A stretch of 64,000 nucleotides of DNA from Acinetobacter calcoaceticus. GTDB lineage: Bacteria > Pseudomonadota > Gammaproteobacteria > Pseudomonadales > Moraxellaceae. The position numbers and the translations under genes are program-made. Positions 46,708 through 56,499 of the stretch are shown piece by piece. The stretch is taken from assembly GCF_900520355.1 (NCBI RefSeq), contig NZ_LS999521.1, forward strand, positions 744,001-808,000. The letters run 5' to 3'. The notes below the pieces were generated by a model. The model did not search any database and was not told where the DNA came from. It saw only the letters and a program-made list of their open reading frames with translations. The first letter of the stretch is position 1. Every line of letters begins with the position of its first letter.

Positions 46708-47368
46708 AACAACTTATAAAAAATTAATAATATCTATGAGCTTTATTTTGATAGGTGGTCTTTTGACTGCTTGTGGTGAGGATTTATTCGCAGGCGGTGC
46801 CAGTTTAGGTGGATCAGGATATCCAACTAAACCCGGTAAACCAGGCGATTACGAGACACCAGCCGATGGAAATAAAGGTGACTCAAAAGATAATGAAATT
46901 TGGTTACCTGCACCAAGTGAAGATGACTGTAATGGCTTACATCGTAAATTAGAATTTCTTAATAATGTAACAAGAGAACCGATTGAAAAAGAAACAGTTT
47001 TTAAATATGCACAGCAGTTAACTTTGAACGGTACTCTTGCTTTACAGATTACTCAAATGAATGTGGGCTTAGAAAAAATACAAGAACGGCAACCTGCTTG
47101 TTATGTACCTTTAGAACTCTATTTACTTGGAAATACCAAACGTTCTTATCCGGAAAATGATTGTAAAGAGACTCAAATCTACGAATATCAACCAGGTGAA
47201 ACAAAAACTTTTATTGTCAATTATCCAGCATTTGAAGTCATGAATGGTACTTGGAAATATGGCCTAGAAAGTGCCTATTTGAAAAACAATGAAGAAGTAA
47301 AGCAATGTGAGCCTTTAACTATTCAATTTAAAATAAGTGCGCCACCTGAACCGATTAAAATCAATTAA
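46700..47368 (+). CDS. Predicted lipoprotein of unknown function
   Basis: Start ATG 46700 overlaps the DUF6502 gene by 8 bases. The 222-residue protein starts MTKTTYKKLIISMSF then LLTACGE, a lipoprotein signal with Cys25. A Gly/Pro/Lys-rich linker (LGGSGYPTKPGKPGDY) leads to a mature domain with several cysteines (DDCNGL, PACYVP, NDCKET, VKQCEP) that could pair in the periplasm. No family recognised. Coupling to a DNA-binding-like protein (DUF6502) is a common two-gene arrangement (inference). Confidence 0.75.
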   Translation: MTKTTYKKLIISMSFILIGGLLTACGEDLFAGGASLGGSGYPTKPGKPGDYETPADGNKGDSKDNEIWLPAPSEDDCNGLHRKLEFLNNVTREPIEKETVFKYAQQLTLNGTLALQITQMNVGLEKIQERQPACYVPLELYLLGNTKRSYPENDCKETQIYEYQPGETKTFIVNYPAFEVMNGTWKYGLESAYLKNNEEVKQCEPLTIQFKISAPPEPIKIN

Positions 47369-47439
47369 GTTGAGTCACCTTTAATAGAAGAAAAAAGCTT
47401 AATCGATAATATTCAATAAAATTTTAAAGAGAGTATGAG

Positions 47440-47820
47440 TTAAGCTTGCTCTAGCATTTTTTCGTCATAGACGATTTGTGCTGCTAAAACCTGTTCAATA
47501 TTGGTTTCAGCCCACTCTTTTAGCTGATAAGCCATTGCAGATACATTGTGTCCTAAAGGCGTAAGTGAGTAATCAACGCGAATTGGGGATGTATTCTGGA
47601 TTTTACGTTCAATAAAGCCATCTCTTTCCAGCATTTTTAACTTCTGTGATAAGACTTTAGGGGAAATGCCTTGAATATTCTTTTTAAGCAAATTGAAGTG
47701 CTGAGTTTCTTCTTCAAGAACATTTAAAATCAATAAAACCCATTTATCTGCAATCTTTTCAAAAAATAAACGAGCAGGGCAATGTTGCTGAAAAATATTA
47801 TATTTTAGACATTCATTCAT
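47440..47820 (-). CDS. HxlR-family transcriptional regulator
   Basis: The 126-residue winged-helix protein has the HxlR signature: CPARLFFEKIADKWVLLILNVL, then FNLLKKNIQGISPKVLSQKLKMLERDGFIERK and YSLTPLGHNV. The N-terminal Cys pair (Cys4, Cys14) may sense thiols or electrophiles, as in related YodB/QorR regulators. It is divergent from a flavodoxin-like oxidoreductase that is its likely target. Confidence 0.93.
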   Translation of the reverse strand: MNECLKYNIFQQHCPARLFFEKIADKWVLLILNVLEEETQHFNLLKKNIQGISPKVLSQKLKMLERDGFIERKIQNTSPIRVDYSLTPLGHNVSAMAYQLKEWAETNIEQVLAAQIVYDEKMLEQA

Positions 47821-47854
47821 ACCATTTACCTATAATTTTTTGAAAAATTACACT

Positions 47855-47872
47855 AGTTACCAACTAGTAACT
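47855..47872. promoter_or_regulatory. Putative HxlR operator
   Basis: AGTTAC (47855-47860) and GTAACT (47867-47872) form an inverted repeat with a 6-base centre; ACTAGT repeats overlap it. It lies midway between the two divergent starts. Confidence 0.55.
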
Positions 47873-47936
47873 AATTGACACCTAGTTTCTAAAATATATC
47901 ATAAAGTGGAATTTAATAAAATAAAGGTTTTCTCCC

Positions 47937-48497
47937 ATGTCTAACTCTAATATCGCGGTTGTATATTTCTCTGGTTATGGCCACACAAAAGTTGTTGCTG
48001 AAACGTTTGCAAACGAGATTAATGCTCAGCTCATTCAGATTGATCAGGAAGGTAATATTGCTGATCAAGATTGGCAGACATTAAATGATGCAAAGGGGAT
48101 TGTTTTTGGTGCTCCGACTTATATGGGGACAGCGCCATGGCAGTTTAAAAAGTTTGCTGATGCAACTTCAAAAGTGTGGTTTACACGCGGCTGGCAAGAT
48201 AAAGTATTTGCAGGTTTCACAAACAGCGCGAGCTTAAATGGGGATAAGCAAGTAACTCTTATTCAACTACAAACTTTAGCATCACAGCATGGTGGGATTT
48301 GGGTAAGCCTTGGTTTATTACCAGCAAATACAAAAACTGCAACACGTGAAGATGTAAATAACTTAGGTGGTTCAGTGGGGCTTTTAGTTCAATCGCCTTC
48401 TGATGCAAGTGCGGAAGAGGTTCCGACAGGTGATCTTGAAACAACAAAACTTTATGCTCAACGTGTACAAAGCATTGTGAATAAAATTTACGGTTAA
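47937..48497 (+). CDS. Flavodoxin-fold NAD(P)H oxidoreductase (WrbA-like)
   Basis: The 186-residue protein has the flavodoxin phosphate loop in VVYFSGYGHTKVVAETFA, and GAPTYMGTAPWQFKKFADATSKVW, the typical WrbA-type FMN-binding loop. The protein continues with KVFAGFTNSASLNGDKQ and HGGIWVSLGLLP. It likely reduces quinones or nitro/azo compounds with FMN. Divergent from an HxlR regulator, a common arrangement for quinone detoxification. Confidence 0.88.
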   Translation: MSNSNIAVVYFSGYGHTKVVAETFANEINAQLIQIDQEGNIADQDWQTLNDAKGIVFGAPTYMGTAPWQFKKFADATSKVWFTRGWQDKVFAGFTNSASLNGDKQVTLIQLQTLASQHGGIWVSLGLLPANTKTATREDVNNLGGSVGLLVQSPSDASAEEVPTGDLETTKLYAQRVQSIVNKIYG

Positions 48498-48506
48498 TTT
48501 GACCAT

Positions 48507-48533
48507 AAAAAAGGCGCTTTAAGCGCCTTTTTT
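48507..48533. terminator. Bidirectional terminator, flavodoxin gene / permease
   Basis: AAAAAAGGCGCTT and AAGCGCCTTTTTT are perfect arms. Confidence 0.92.
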
Positions 48534-48534
48534 A

Positions 48535-49935
48535 TTACTCATGCTCGTTATGTTGCGGAGCATTATATTTGAAGCCTTTGGTTTTATAGGCAAGATAACC
48601 TACACCAATAACGGCCCAAGCTAAGCCAATTTGTAAGGCAAGCTTATCAATCTCTAACCACATCATAAATACACTGGCAAAACCAAGCGTTGGTATAACA
48701 ATATAATTGATGATGTCTTTAAGCGTTTTATTCTTGCCATCTCTTAATGCATAGCGAGAAATCACAGAGAAGTTAACAAAACTAAAAGCAGTTAAGGCAC
48801 CAAAACTAATCAAGTTAACAATATGCTCAAGATCTAAAAAACCAGCAGATAAAGCAACTACACCAACAATAAGAATGTTGTAAGTTGGAGTATGCAATTT
48901 TGGACTGATATGACCAAATAATTTCTTGTTGATGACTCCATCGCGCCCCATCACATACATTAAACGTGATACGCCCGCATGTGCAGAAATACCTGATGCC
49001 ATCACAGCGACTACAGCAAAATATAAAACCAAAGTTTTAAACATCAGACTACCAATCGCAGCGACCATCACAGGTTGTGATTCATCTAAAGGATTAAAGT
49101 AAGTGTTTGGATTACTTGGGAAATATAGTTGGATGAAGTAAGTACTTACAATGAAAATAATACCTGCAAGTAATGCTGTAGAAAAAATAGCCTTTGGTAG
49201 CGTTTTTTCTGCATCTTTTGTTTCTTCAGCAAGAGAAGATAGAGCATCAAAACCGGTAAAAGAGAAGCATAGTACGGTCGCGCCAGCAATTAAAGAACTG
49301 ACAGACGTCATATCATTCCAAAAAGGAGTTAATGACCACAATGCCGCTTTATCTGGATTTAAAGTTCCATCTGCATATACACCTTGAGTAAGTAAAATAT
49401 ATACCTGATAAACAAAATAAAAAATTACGCCAAGCTGAATAATAACGATCGTGCTGTTAAAACGTGCAACGAACCGTGCACCAAATAAATTAATAACAGT
49501 CATGAGAGTTGTTAAACCAATCACCCATAACCAGTTATTTACTTCTGGAAAAAGAGCTCTTAGATAAATATCTGCCAAGATAATATTAACAAGCGGTGAC
49601 AGTAAATAGTCTAACCAAGAAGACCAACCCACCATAAAGCCAACATTAGGGTGAATTGATTTTTGAGCATACGTATAGGCCGACCCAGAAGAAGGGTAGC
49701 GCTTAATCATATGTCCATAACTGATCGATGTTAATAAAATTGCGACTAATGCAAAAATGTAGGAAGTTGGTACATGACCGCCACTTCGTTCTGACACTAA
49801 ACCAAAAGTATCAAACAAAGTTAATGGCTGAATGTAAGCTAAACCAATAATAATAATATGCCAAAGCACAAGATTCTTTTGAAGCTTAGCTGTTGGTTTA
49901 GTCCCAGATAAATTTGTCAACGGCGTTATCCTCAT
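48535..49935 (-). CDS. APC-family permease, PuuP-like
   Basis: The 466-residue protein has about 12 membrane helices. It is notably similar to the E. coli putrescine importer PuuP: KNLVLWHIIIIGLAYIQPLTLFDTFGLVS, ISYGHMIKRYPSSGSAYTYAQKSI, GFMVGWSSWLDYLLSPL, CFSFTGFDALSSLAEETKDAEKTLPKAI and SRLMYVMGRDGV. Putrescine or a related amine or amino acid is a reasonable guess. It is the last gene of its strand run, 250 bases after a terminator that ends the alcohol dehydrogenase unit, so it is transcribed separately. Confidence 0.88.
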   Translation of the reverse strand: MRITPLTNLSGTKPTAKLQKNLVLWHIIIIGLAYIQPLTLFDTFGLVSERSGGHVPTSYIFALVAILLTSISYGHMIKRYPSSGSAYTYAQKSIHPNVGFMVGWSSWLDYLLSPLVNIILADIYLRALFPEVNNWLWVIGLTTLMTVINLFGARFVARFNSTIVIIQLGVIFYFVYQVYILLTQGVYADGTLNPDKAALWSLTPFWNDMTSVSSLIAGATVLCFSFTGFDALSSLAEETKDAEKTLPKAIFSTALLAGIIFIVSTYFIQLYFPSNPNTYFNPLDESQPVMVAAIGSLMFKTLVLYFAVVAVMASGISAHAGVSRLMYVMGRDGVINKKLFGHISPKLHTPTYNILIVGVVALSAGFLDLEHIVNLISFGALTAFSFVNFSVISRYALRDGKNKTLKDIINYIVIPTLGFASVFMMWLEIDKLALQIGLAWAVIGVGYLAYKTKGFKYNAPQHNEHE

Positions 49936-50123
49936 AATCGTTGATCAAGGATCAGCTTGGTGTTAAGGATCGTTTGAGACGAACGATCCCCCCTACAGAA
50001 ACAGATAAAGTGCGCCAATCTATCCTAAATTGATATAAATTGTCATTACTTTCATCTATTTTTTAGCAAATTTTTTGCCATGTATTTTAAATAAAATAAT
50101 GAATAAAAATTCTTAGTCATAAA

Positions 50124-50156
50124 AAAGGTCTGATTTAATATATAAATCAGACCTTT
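50124..50156 (-). terminator. Terminator of the SCP2-like / alcohol dehydrogenase unit
   Basis: AAAGGTCTGATTTA and TAAATCAGACCTTT form a nearly perfect long stem with T runs on both sides. Confidence 0.85.
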
Positions 50157-50185
50157 ATGAGTTTTTTGGAGTTTAACTTATCGAA

Positions 50186-51370
50186 TTACCAAGCTTTTTC
50201 TAAGATATCTCGGATATCTTTTAAGCTTGCTTCTTTCGGGTTGTAAATAATTGAGCCATCATTTAGTGCTTTTTCTGCAACTTCATCAAGCTGTGCTTCA
50301 GTTACTTTACCTGTTTCACGTAAAGTGCGGGGTAACTTTGTTAAAGTAAACAGGCGATCACGCATTGCTAAGATAGTCGTAATTGCCCTATCTGCGCGCT
50401 GGCTTGCTGGAGTTTGTGCATAAATATCTGCACCAGCGAGTGGTAATAATAACTCGCCAATTTTCTGACCATTTACTTGCTTGTTATATTCAAGCACGTA
50501 AGGTAAGAATAAATTCATGCATAAACCGTGGGGCAGGTGAGCAACAGCGCCTAAAGCATGTCCTAAAGAATGGACTAAGCCGACCATTGAGTTAGAAAAT
50601 GCAATACCCGCCATTGTTGAAGCTTGTGCTAGCTCTAAACGGCCCTGTGAGTCATTTGGGTTTTCTAATACATTGAACAGATTTTCACTAATTTTTTTAA
50701 TGCCGGCACTTGCATAAGCATCGCTCAGTGGGTTAGCCGCCAGACATGTATAGGCTTCAACACAATGCGTTAAAGCATCCATGCCAGTCATTGCAGTTAA
50801 ATGAGGAGGCAATGTAAGTGTCATGCGTGGATCTAAAATCGCTGCATGTGGCATTAAATAATAAGAAGCAAATGCTAACTTAACATTCTTTTGAGTATCT
50901 GAAACCACAGCAACCATAGTCACTTCCGAACCAGTGCCAGAAGTTGTTGGAATTACAAAAAATGGTTTTAATGGTTTCGGTAGGTTGTGAGCCCCTGCAT
51001 ATTGCAATAAGTCATTTCCACCTTCAGATACTAAAATGTTAGTTGCTTTAGAAGTGTCTATGACTGAACCACCACCTACAGCAATAATCGCATCACATTT
51101 GTTTGTGCGATAAGCTTCTGCTGCAAGGCGTACGACCTCTAAACTCGAATCGGGTGGTACATCATCAAAAACATGACCAATAACAGCATCAGTCGTACTA
51201 AATGCAGCTTCAATCGGATTTAATAAGCCATTTGCTCGCACACCTTTATCTGTAATGATAAGAGGGCGTTTTGCACCTAAAGTTGCAAGCTCAAACGGAA
51301 TATGTTCTAGCGCAGCATTACCAGCAATGACTTTTACAGGACAAAAGAATTCGTAATATGGTTTGGCCAT
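50186..51370 (-). CDS. Iron-containing alcohol dehydrogenase
   Basis: The 394-residue group III dehydrogenase has the NAD-binding GGGSVIDTSKA, TTSGTGSEVT, and metal ligands in AMTGMDALTHCVEAY and GLVHSLGHALGAVAHLPHG (Asp plus three His). It oxidises primary alcohols or reduces aldehydes with NAD(H). GGAG precedes its ATG. It begins one base after the stop of an SCP2-like gene, so the two are translated together. Confidence 0.93.
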   Translation of the reverse strand: MAKPYYEFFCPVKVIAGNAALEHIPFELATLGAKRPLIITDKGVRANGLLNPIEAAFSTTDAVIGHVFDDVPPDSSLEVVRLAAEAYRTNKCDAIIAVGGGSVIDTSKATNILVSEGGNDLLQYAGAHNLPKPLKPFFVIPTTSGTGSEVTMVAVVSDTQKNVKLAFASYYLMPHAAILDPRMTLTLPPHLTAMTGMDALTHCVEAYTCLAANPLSDAYASAGIKKISENLFNVLENPNDSQGRLELAQASTMAGIAFSNSMVGLVHSLGHALGAVAHLPHGLCMNLFLPYVLEYNKQVNGQKIGELLLPLAGADIYAQTPASQRADRAITTILAMRDRLFTLTKLPRTLRETGKVTEAQLDEVAEKALNDGSIIYNPKEASLKDIRDILEKAW

Positions 51371-51371
51371 G

Positions 51372-51905
51372 TTATGCGCTCCGCTTGAAATAGGACTTGG
51401 CTACTTTTAAGTAAATGTTTGCAGCCTCGTTGAATTTTTCTTTTAGGGTAAGTTCGGTTGGGTATTCTTTGACTGCTAGTGAAGCAACCAATTTAGGTAA
51501 AATAAGAGATTCCATTTTATTTAGGCAGCGTACCAAGCGGATAGCAGCCGATACATCACCATCGGCAATCATTCGGTCATTGGCAAATGCTTGAGCAGTA
51601 CTTTCTTGAAAAGAAAACACTAAAAAGGCATGAGTGACATGTTTGAATGTAATCGTTAAATCTGGTTTTTTTTCAGCTCTTTGAAGTAGCTCTAACTGTT
51701 TGTCTTCTGTCACTCGAGCAAAAAATGCTGGTCCATTCGGAAAAACATTCATTGAAAGTACAAAGTGAACAGGAAATTTAGATACTTCTTCTTGTATTTC
51801 AGTGTCCACTTGACTTGCCATGACTAAGCCACGACCAATAACATCCATCATGAGCTTAACGTAGGCAAGTTGCAGAGTCGGCTTTACCGCTTTTGTCGAA
51901 ATCAC
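51372..51905 (-). CDS. SCP2 sterol-carrier-like lipid-binding protein
   Basis: GTG start 51905 with AAGGGA upstream (177 residues). The centre reads FFARVTEDKQLELLQRAEKKPDLTITFKHVTHAFLVFSFQESTAQAFANDRMIADGDVSAAIRLVRCL, in the style of the SCP2 fold: beta sheet then helices, with the characteristic ADLTI/DGD elements. SCP2-like proteins bind fatty acyl or sterol ligands. Paired with an alcohol dehydrogenase, it may present a long-chain alcohol or aldehyde (inference). Confidence 0.75.
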   Translation of the reverse strand: MISTKAVKPTLQLAYVKLMMDVIGRGLVMASQVDTEIQEEVSKFPVHFVLSMNVFPNGPAFFARVTEDKQLELLQRAEKKPDLTITFKHVTHAFLVFSFQESTAQAFANDRMIADGDVSAAIRLVRCLNKMESLILPKLVASLAVKEYPTELTLKEKFNEAANIYLKVAKSYFKRSA

Positions 51906-51986
51906 TCGCGTATCCCTTGTTAAAATTATGCGAAAGCAAATTTAGAGTAATTACTCTAATCCATTTTTATTTCATCGCAAAGCGAT

Positions 51987-52640
51987 TTATTCATATTTGA
52001 CTTTAGGGTCATTAAAGTACCCAGTGCTATTAATATACTCAATAAAGTCCTGACAAAGTTGATCAAATGATGGACAAGGAGTCACTAAATCTTGTATACG
52101 CACCATTTCTAAACCCGCATAACCGCAAGGATTGATGGTCTGGAATCCATTTAGGGCGCAGTCCAAATTTAGTGCTAATCCATGGTAACTACGACCACGA
52201 CGGATTTTGAACCCTAAGGAACCGATTTTACGACCATCCACGTACACCCCTGGGGCATCGGGTTTGGCGTAAGCTTCAATTCCATATTTTTTTAAAATAT
52301 CTATCATAAATTGTTCAGCAAAACTGACCAATGTCCGTACATTCCATTTTAGCCGATTAAGATCAAACATAAAGTAAGCAACCAGTTGACCTGGTCCATG
52401 CCAAGTCACTTGGCCACCACGGTCGGTTTGTACTACCGGAATGTCTGATGAAATTAGAATGTGTTCAGGTTTGCCTGCTTGACCTTGGGTTAAAACATTA
52501 TGATGTTGAAGCAACCATAACTCATCAGGCGTATCTTGATCACGCTCGTTTGTTAAGAGTTTCATGGTTTCAAACTTGCTTTGATAATCTTGTAAATCGT
52601 TCCATTGTCGAATGATCAAGTTAGGTTTATCAAGGCTCAT
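51987..52640 (-). CDS. lipB: Octanoyltransferase (lipoate biosynthesis)
   Basis: Start ATG 52640 (217 residues); a GTG one codon upstream is equivalent. LipB motifs are [43 protein letters not shown] with the catalytic Lys, and [13 protein letters not shown] with the thioester-forming Cys. It moves octanoyl from acyl-carrier protein to lipoyl domains; LipA then inserts sulfur. ybeD lies just upstream on the same strand, the usual ybeD-lipB order. lipA is not adjacent. Confidence 0.96.
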   Translation of the reverse strand: MSLDKPNLIIRQWNDLQDYQSKFETMKLLTNERDQDTPDELWLLQHHNVLTQGQAGKPEHILISSDIPVVQTDRGGQVTWHGPGQLVAYFMFDLNRLKWNVRTLVSFAEQFMIDILKKYGIEAYAKPDAPGVYVDGRKIGSLGFKIRRGRSYHGLALNLDCALNGFQTINPCGYAGLEMVRIQDLVTPCPSFDQLCQDFIEYINSTGYFNDPKVKYE

Positions 52641-52789
52641 CACAATATATTCCTATGAGTTAATTCAGGCGGTGCCCAGTTAATATCTATAAGATAGAAG
52701 CCGAAAACCTTGTAATTTTAAAGGATTTTATAAGAGGAATTCTAAATATTTGTATGGTTTTTTCGAGGGTAATTGGCTTAAAAATTTCC

Positions 52790-52826
52790 AAAAAAATACC
52801 ACAGTAAGAATTTCTGACTGTGGTAT
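52790..52826 (-). terminator. Terminator after ybeD
   Basis: ATACCACAGT (52796-52805) and ACTGTGGTAT (52817-52826) pair around an inner AGAA/TTCT stem, with T6 following on the minus strand. It separates ybeD from lipB. Confidence 0.85.
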
Positions 52827-52844
52827 TGATTTAAGAACTTAAAG

Positions 52845-53132
52845 TTAAAGCGCAGTTCGAATCTGCGGACAAGCAGCCAAGTCAGCATAAAGTGCATGAA
52901 CTTGTTCTAATTCTTCAAAGCGCAATTGTGCTGTTAAAGAATGATACTTGCCGGTGCGAGATTCTTGAACTTTTAGTGATGAGTGATCGAAATCTGGAAA
53001 ATGTTTTACCAAAATATCGACTACAGCAACACGTAATTCTTCACCCGCATCACCAATAAGTTTAATTGGATAATCCATCGGAAATACCCAAAGATGTTCT
53101 TGTAGTTCGCGAGATGGAGTGCGGTCTAACAT
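52845..53132 (-). CDS. ybeD: DUF493 family protein YbeD
   Basis: The 95-residue ferredoxin-like-fold protein reads LWVFPMDYPIKLIGDAGEELRVAVVDILVKHFP, then QESRTGKYHSLTAQLRFEELEQVHALYADLAACP, matching YbeD/DUF493 end to end. Some members link to lipoate metabolism by gene neighbourhood, but no reaction is known. GAGG lies ahead of the ATG. Confidence 0.93.
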   Translation of the reverse strand: MLDRTPSRELQEHLWVFPMDYPIKLIGDAGEELRVAVVDILVKHFPDFDHSSLKVQESRTGKYHSLTAQLRFEELEQVHALYADLAACPQIRTAL

Positions 53133-53150
53133 AAGTTACCTCATGATTTG

Positions 53151-53176
53151 AAACGCCTGCATCATCGCAGGCGTTT
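53151..53176 (-). terminator. Stem after rpoD
   Basis: AAACGCCTGC and GCAGGCGTTT form a perfect 10-bp stem with ATCATC loop, downstream of the rpoD stop in the ybeD leader side. The T run is short. Confidence 0.6.
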
Positions 53177-53229
53177 ATAGCTCTTTCTATTAAATGGGGC
53201 TTGCTTTTGAAATTTCAAGCTTTCAAAAC

Positions 53230-55113
53230 TTAGTCATTTTCCAAGAAAGAACGTAGGTGTTCAGAACGAGAAGGGTGGCGTAATTTACGCAACGCTTTCG
53301 CTTCAATCTGACGGATACGCTCACGTGTTACGTCAAACTGCTTACCCACTTCTTCTAGTGTATGATCGGTTGGCATATCAATACCAAAACGCATTTTCAA
53401 TACTTTTGCTTCACGTTCAGTTAAGTTTTCAAGTACTTCGCGTGTTGCTTCTTTTAAGCCTTCTGAAGTCGCAGCATCAATTGGAGAAGTGATGTTTTGG
53501 TCTTCAATGAAATCACCAAGATGCGAATCTTCATCATCACCAATAGGCGTTTCCATTGAAATCGGTTCTTTGGCAATTTTAAGTACTTTACGAACCTTAA
53601 CTTCGTCCATCTCTAAACGTTCACCTAGTTCTTCAGGTGTCGGTTCACGGCCCATTTCTTGTAACAATTGACGAGATACACGGTTGATCTTGTTAATCGT
53701 TTCAATCATATGCACAGGAATACGAATTGTACGAGCCTGATCGGCAATTGAACGGGTAATCGCCTGACGAATCCACCAAGTTGCATAAGTCGAGAATTTA
53801 TATCCACGACGATATTCAAACTTGTCTACAGCTTTCATCAAACCAATGTTCCCTTCTTGAATCAAGTCAAGGAACTGTAAACCACGGTTGGTATATTTCT
53901 TCGCAATCGAAATCACCAAACGAAGGTTGGCTTCTACCATTTCTTTCTTAGCACGGCGTGCTTTTGCTTCGCCAATCGCCATACGCTTAGAAATATCTTT
54001 AATTTCAGCAACACTTAAATTAAGTTCTTTCTCAATATCTGCAATCTTTTGCTGGAATGCTAAAATATCCGGACGAACCTTTTCTAAATGCGCCTTGATC
54101 TCAGCAGGGGCTTTGGCAATCTGTTCATCTAACCAAGCTGGATTGGATTCTTGCTTAGGGAAAGATGTACGGAATTGAGTGCGATCCATACGGCCACGGC
54201 GTACTGCGTAACGCATAACTTCACGTTCGTTGGCACGAATTTGCTCATGTGTACCACGAATCATTTCAGAAATGATGTCAAATAAACGCGGTGTAAACTT
54301 AAACATCATAAATACAGTAGCTAAAGCTTCTAAAGCTTCATCTGCTTCTGGGCTGTTACGACCATGTTTCTCAATAATAGCTTTTGTTTTAGTCCATGCA
54401 GCTTCAAGTTCATTAAAACGAACCTTTGCAACTTCAGGGTCTGGACCAGATTCACCTTCAGAGTCATCATCGCTTTCTGACTCTTCATCTTCTTCATCGT
54501 CGTCAAGCTTAACTTCTTTTACTGGTGTAGCTGGCGCTGCTTCTTCCTCAAGCTCTGTTTCTTCTTCTAGAACTTCAGGAATTTCTGCGTCAGTTTCCGG
54601 ATCAAGATAGCCAGATAAAATATCGGCAAGGCGACGTTCGCCAGTCAAGAAATCATTATATTCTTTTAATACAACTTCAACAGCATTTGGCCAATACGCA
54701 ATTGAATTAAGGACATCACGAATCCCTTCCTCAATACGTTTTGCAATGCTGATTTCACCTTCACGGGTTAACAGTTCAACTGTACCCATTTCACGCATGT
54801 ACATACGTACAGGGTCTGTCGTACGCCCAGGCTCATTTTCAACCGATGCAAGTACGGCAGCAGCTTCTTCTTCAGCAACTTCATCGGCTGTGTCAGTTGA
54901 CTCACCGAACATGGTATCGTCAGATTCAGGTGCACGCTCGTGTACAGGAATACCAACGTCTTGAAGCATTTGAATAATGTCTTCAATCTGTTCGCTTTCA
55001 GTAATCGAGTCCGGCAGATGATCGTTAACCTCAGCGTAAGTTAAGTAACCTTGTTCTTTGCCTCGGCTAATCAGAGCCGCTACTTGAGAAGTAGGGGAAT
55101 GCATATCGCTCAT
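53230..55113 (-). CDS. rpoD: Primary sigma factor RpoD
   Basis: The 627-residue housekeeping sigma-70 is complete. Region 1.1 spans about 1-80 ([21 protein letters not shown]). An acidic insert lies near 200-245 ([18 protein letters not shown]). Region 2 includes [55 protein letters not shown]. Region 4 ends [30 protein letters not shown]. It directs polymerase to -10/-35 promoters. Not followed by dnaG here; ybeD and lipB come next on the same strand. Confidence 0.97.
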   Translation of the reverse strand: MSDMHSPTSQVAALISRGKEQGYLTYAEVNDHLPDSITESEQIEDIIQMLQDVGIPVHERAPESDDTMFGESTDTADEVAEEEAAAVLASVENEPGRTTDPVRMYMREMGTVELLTREGEISIAKRIEEGIRDVLNSIAYWPNAVEVVLKEYNDFLTGERRLADILSGYLDPETDAEIPEVLEEETELEEEAAPATPVKEVKLDDDEEDEESESDDDSEGESGPDPEVAKVRFNELEAAWTKTKAIIEKHGRNSPEADEALEALATVFMMFKFTPRLFDIISEMIRGTHEQIRANEREVMRYAVRRGRMDRTQFRTSFPKQESNPAWLDEQIAKAPAEIKAHLEKVRPDILAFQQKIADIEKELNLSVAEIKDISKRMAIGEAKARRAKKEMVEANLRLVISIAKKYTNRGLQFLDLIQEGNIGLMKAVDKFEYRRGYKFSTYATWWIRQAITRSIADQARTIRIPVHMIETINKINRVSRQLLQEMGREPTPEELGERLEMDEVKVRKVLKIAKEPISMETPIGDDEDSHLGDFIEDQNITSPIDAATSEGLKEATREVLENLTEREAKVLKMRFGIDMPTDHTLEEVGKQFDVTRERIRQIEAKALRKLRHPSRSEHLRSFLEND

Positions 55114-55471
55114 CTTTGCTTACTCTTCGTTGAATCTGTGGCAGTGAAAAACCGTGCATGATAGCACAATTTGCTTGAAATATTTTGGATTTGATCGGTA
55201 ACCGTTAAATAAAAAATATCTTTGAATTCACGTCTGTTTTTTGGATATTGGGCTAAATTCATTTTTTTCAAGCTTAAATCATGGAAAAGATCATAGAATT
55301 TTTTCTTGATCACAAAAATAGTTCAGTTTTATAAATACACAATTTTTTGGGTGAAAAAAAGTACAAATATGCAGTTTAATGAAAAAAATATAAATAAAAC
55401 TTGACATGATTCTGTAAGAGAGATAAATAGCGGCTAGACCCATTCACATTTTTTCATTAGAGGTAGTTTTA
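55114..55471. other. Divergent intergenic region rpoD / small acidic gene
   Basis: This 358-base, very AT-rich gap holds a strong promoter toward the plus strand at 55401-55429. I see no palindrome or further ORF with a convincing start. Confidence 0.5.
55401..55429 (+). promoter_or_regulatory. Predicted strong sigma-70 promoter
   Basis: Consensus -35 TTGACA, 17-base spacer and -10 TAAATA, 43 bases ahead of the small acidic gene start. Confidence 0.65.
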
Positions 55472-55678
55472 GTGTCTTCTACAGATTTTGAACTAGATGA
55501 TAGCTACGGTGATGATGATGATGTCGGTTTTGATGAGTCATCAGGCAAAATCACTGCGAAAGAATCATTAGAAAAACGTAGATTAATCGATGATCTATTA
55601 GCTCAACGCCGTTTAGAGCGTGAGTTGAAGGATTTTGATTATGATTTAGACGATGATGATCTTGATGATGAAGACTAA
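55472..55678 (+). CDS. Small acidic protein, PA3496-like
   Basis: GTG start 55472 with AGAGG upstream. The 68-residue protein is Asp/Glu-rich at both ends, with a short basic helical core ITAKESLEKRRLIDDLLAQRRLERELKD. This core resembles the PA3496 family, described as putative envelope-integrity proteins of about 60 residues. No signal or membrane helix. It has its own strong promoter and is followed by a YgfB-type gene 74 bases later. Family call is moderate. Confidence 0.65.
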   Translation: MSSTDFELDDSYGDDDDVGFDESSGKITAKESLEKRRLIDDLLAQRRLERELKDFDYDLDDDDLDDED

Positions 55679-55752
55679 TCAAATCTGAATAGGGCATCGT
55701 CAGCTTAAATGCTATGCTATCGTAGATTTCTTTTTTATAGTCAGGTAACACA

Positions 55753-56277
55753 ATGAGTGCGTTAGATTTAGACCAATTAAGTGAATATCTAGATGGAGAC
55801 CACAATGAGTATGGTCTAGATTTCGCTGCAACTCATGGTTTTCTGTGTGCAATTGCAGTAGGCCCTCAGTTTGACCGTTGGTTAGATGAGCTGTTTGATA
55901 ATAACCATAAGAAGGTTCCTGCTGAAATTATTCAGCAAATCAATGCGTGGTTGGAGTCAATTCGACAAGATTTAGCAAATGAAAATGGAATTGCATTTCC
56001 ATTTGAAGTTGAAGAAGCTGATGTTGAATCTAGCTTAGGCGACTGGAGTGTGGGATTTGTTGATGCAATGTTCTTAAATGAAGAGGCATGGTTTGCTCCT
56101 GAATATGAAGAACAATTAATTGATTTAACTTTACCAATGATGGTATTTAGTGGAATTGATGAAGAAGATCCGCAGATGGAATCTTTCCGTCGTAATGGAC
56201 AGCTAATGGATGAACTGGCAGAAGAAATTCCAGATAATTTGAATGAATTATACTTGATGTATCATACGCCAAATTAA
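55753..56277 (+). CDS. UPF0149/YgfB-YecA family protein
   Basis: The 174-residue helical protein has the family patterns YGLDFAATHGFLCAIAVGP near the start, and SVGFVDAMFLNEEAWF then DLTLPMMVFSGIDEED later. It has no C-terminal SEC-C zinc motif, so it is YgfB-like. YgfB-like proteins have been linked to regulation in Pseudomonas but their biochemistry is unclear. Followed by a terminator. Confidence 0.87.
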   Translation: MSALDLDQLSEYLDGDHNEYGLDFAATHGFLCAIAVGPQFDRWLDELFDNNHKKVPAEIIQQINAWLESIRQDLANENGIAFPFEVEEADVESSLGDWSVGFVDAMFLNEEAWFAPEYEEQLIDLTLPMMVFSGIDEEDPQMESFRRNGQLMDELAEEIPDNLNELYLMYHTPN

Positions 56278-56298
56278 ACTTTAAAAACTAAGTAAATA

Positions 56299-56322
56299 AC
56301 GTCCTTTCTAGGGCGTTTTTTA
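56299..56322 (+). terminator. Terminator of the UPF0149 gene
   Basis: AACGTCC and GGGCGTT (one G-U pair) around TTTCTA, then T6. Confidence 0.85.
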
Positions 56323-56499
56323 TGCTTTCAGTATTTTAATACATAATTGAATATAATATTTTTACATTAATTTTATTTGTATATAATTACCCGCAATATT
56401 TTTGAAAACTCTCTCTTAATCATAAATTAATTTATTTCGTCATATGTATATTTCATGGGCGATATGAAAATCTTTAATGCTATAACAATGCGATTTAAT

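Noticed and set aside
54230..54610. Serine-rich 126-residue ORF opposite rpoD
   Set aside because: It is the antisense reading of the acidic insert of RpoD; the composition is explained by Asp/Glu codons on the other strand.
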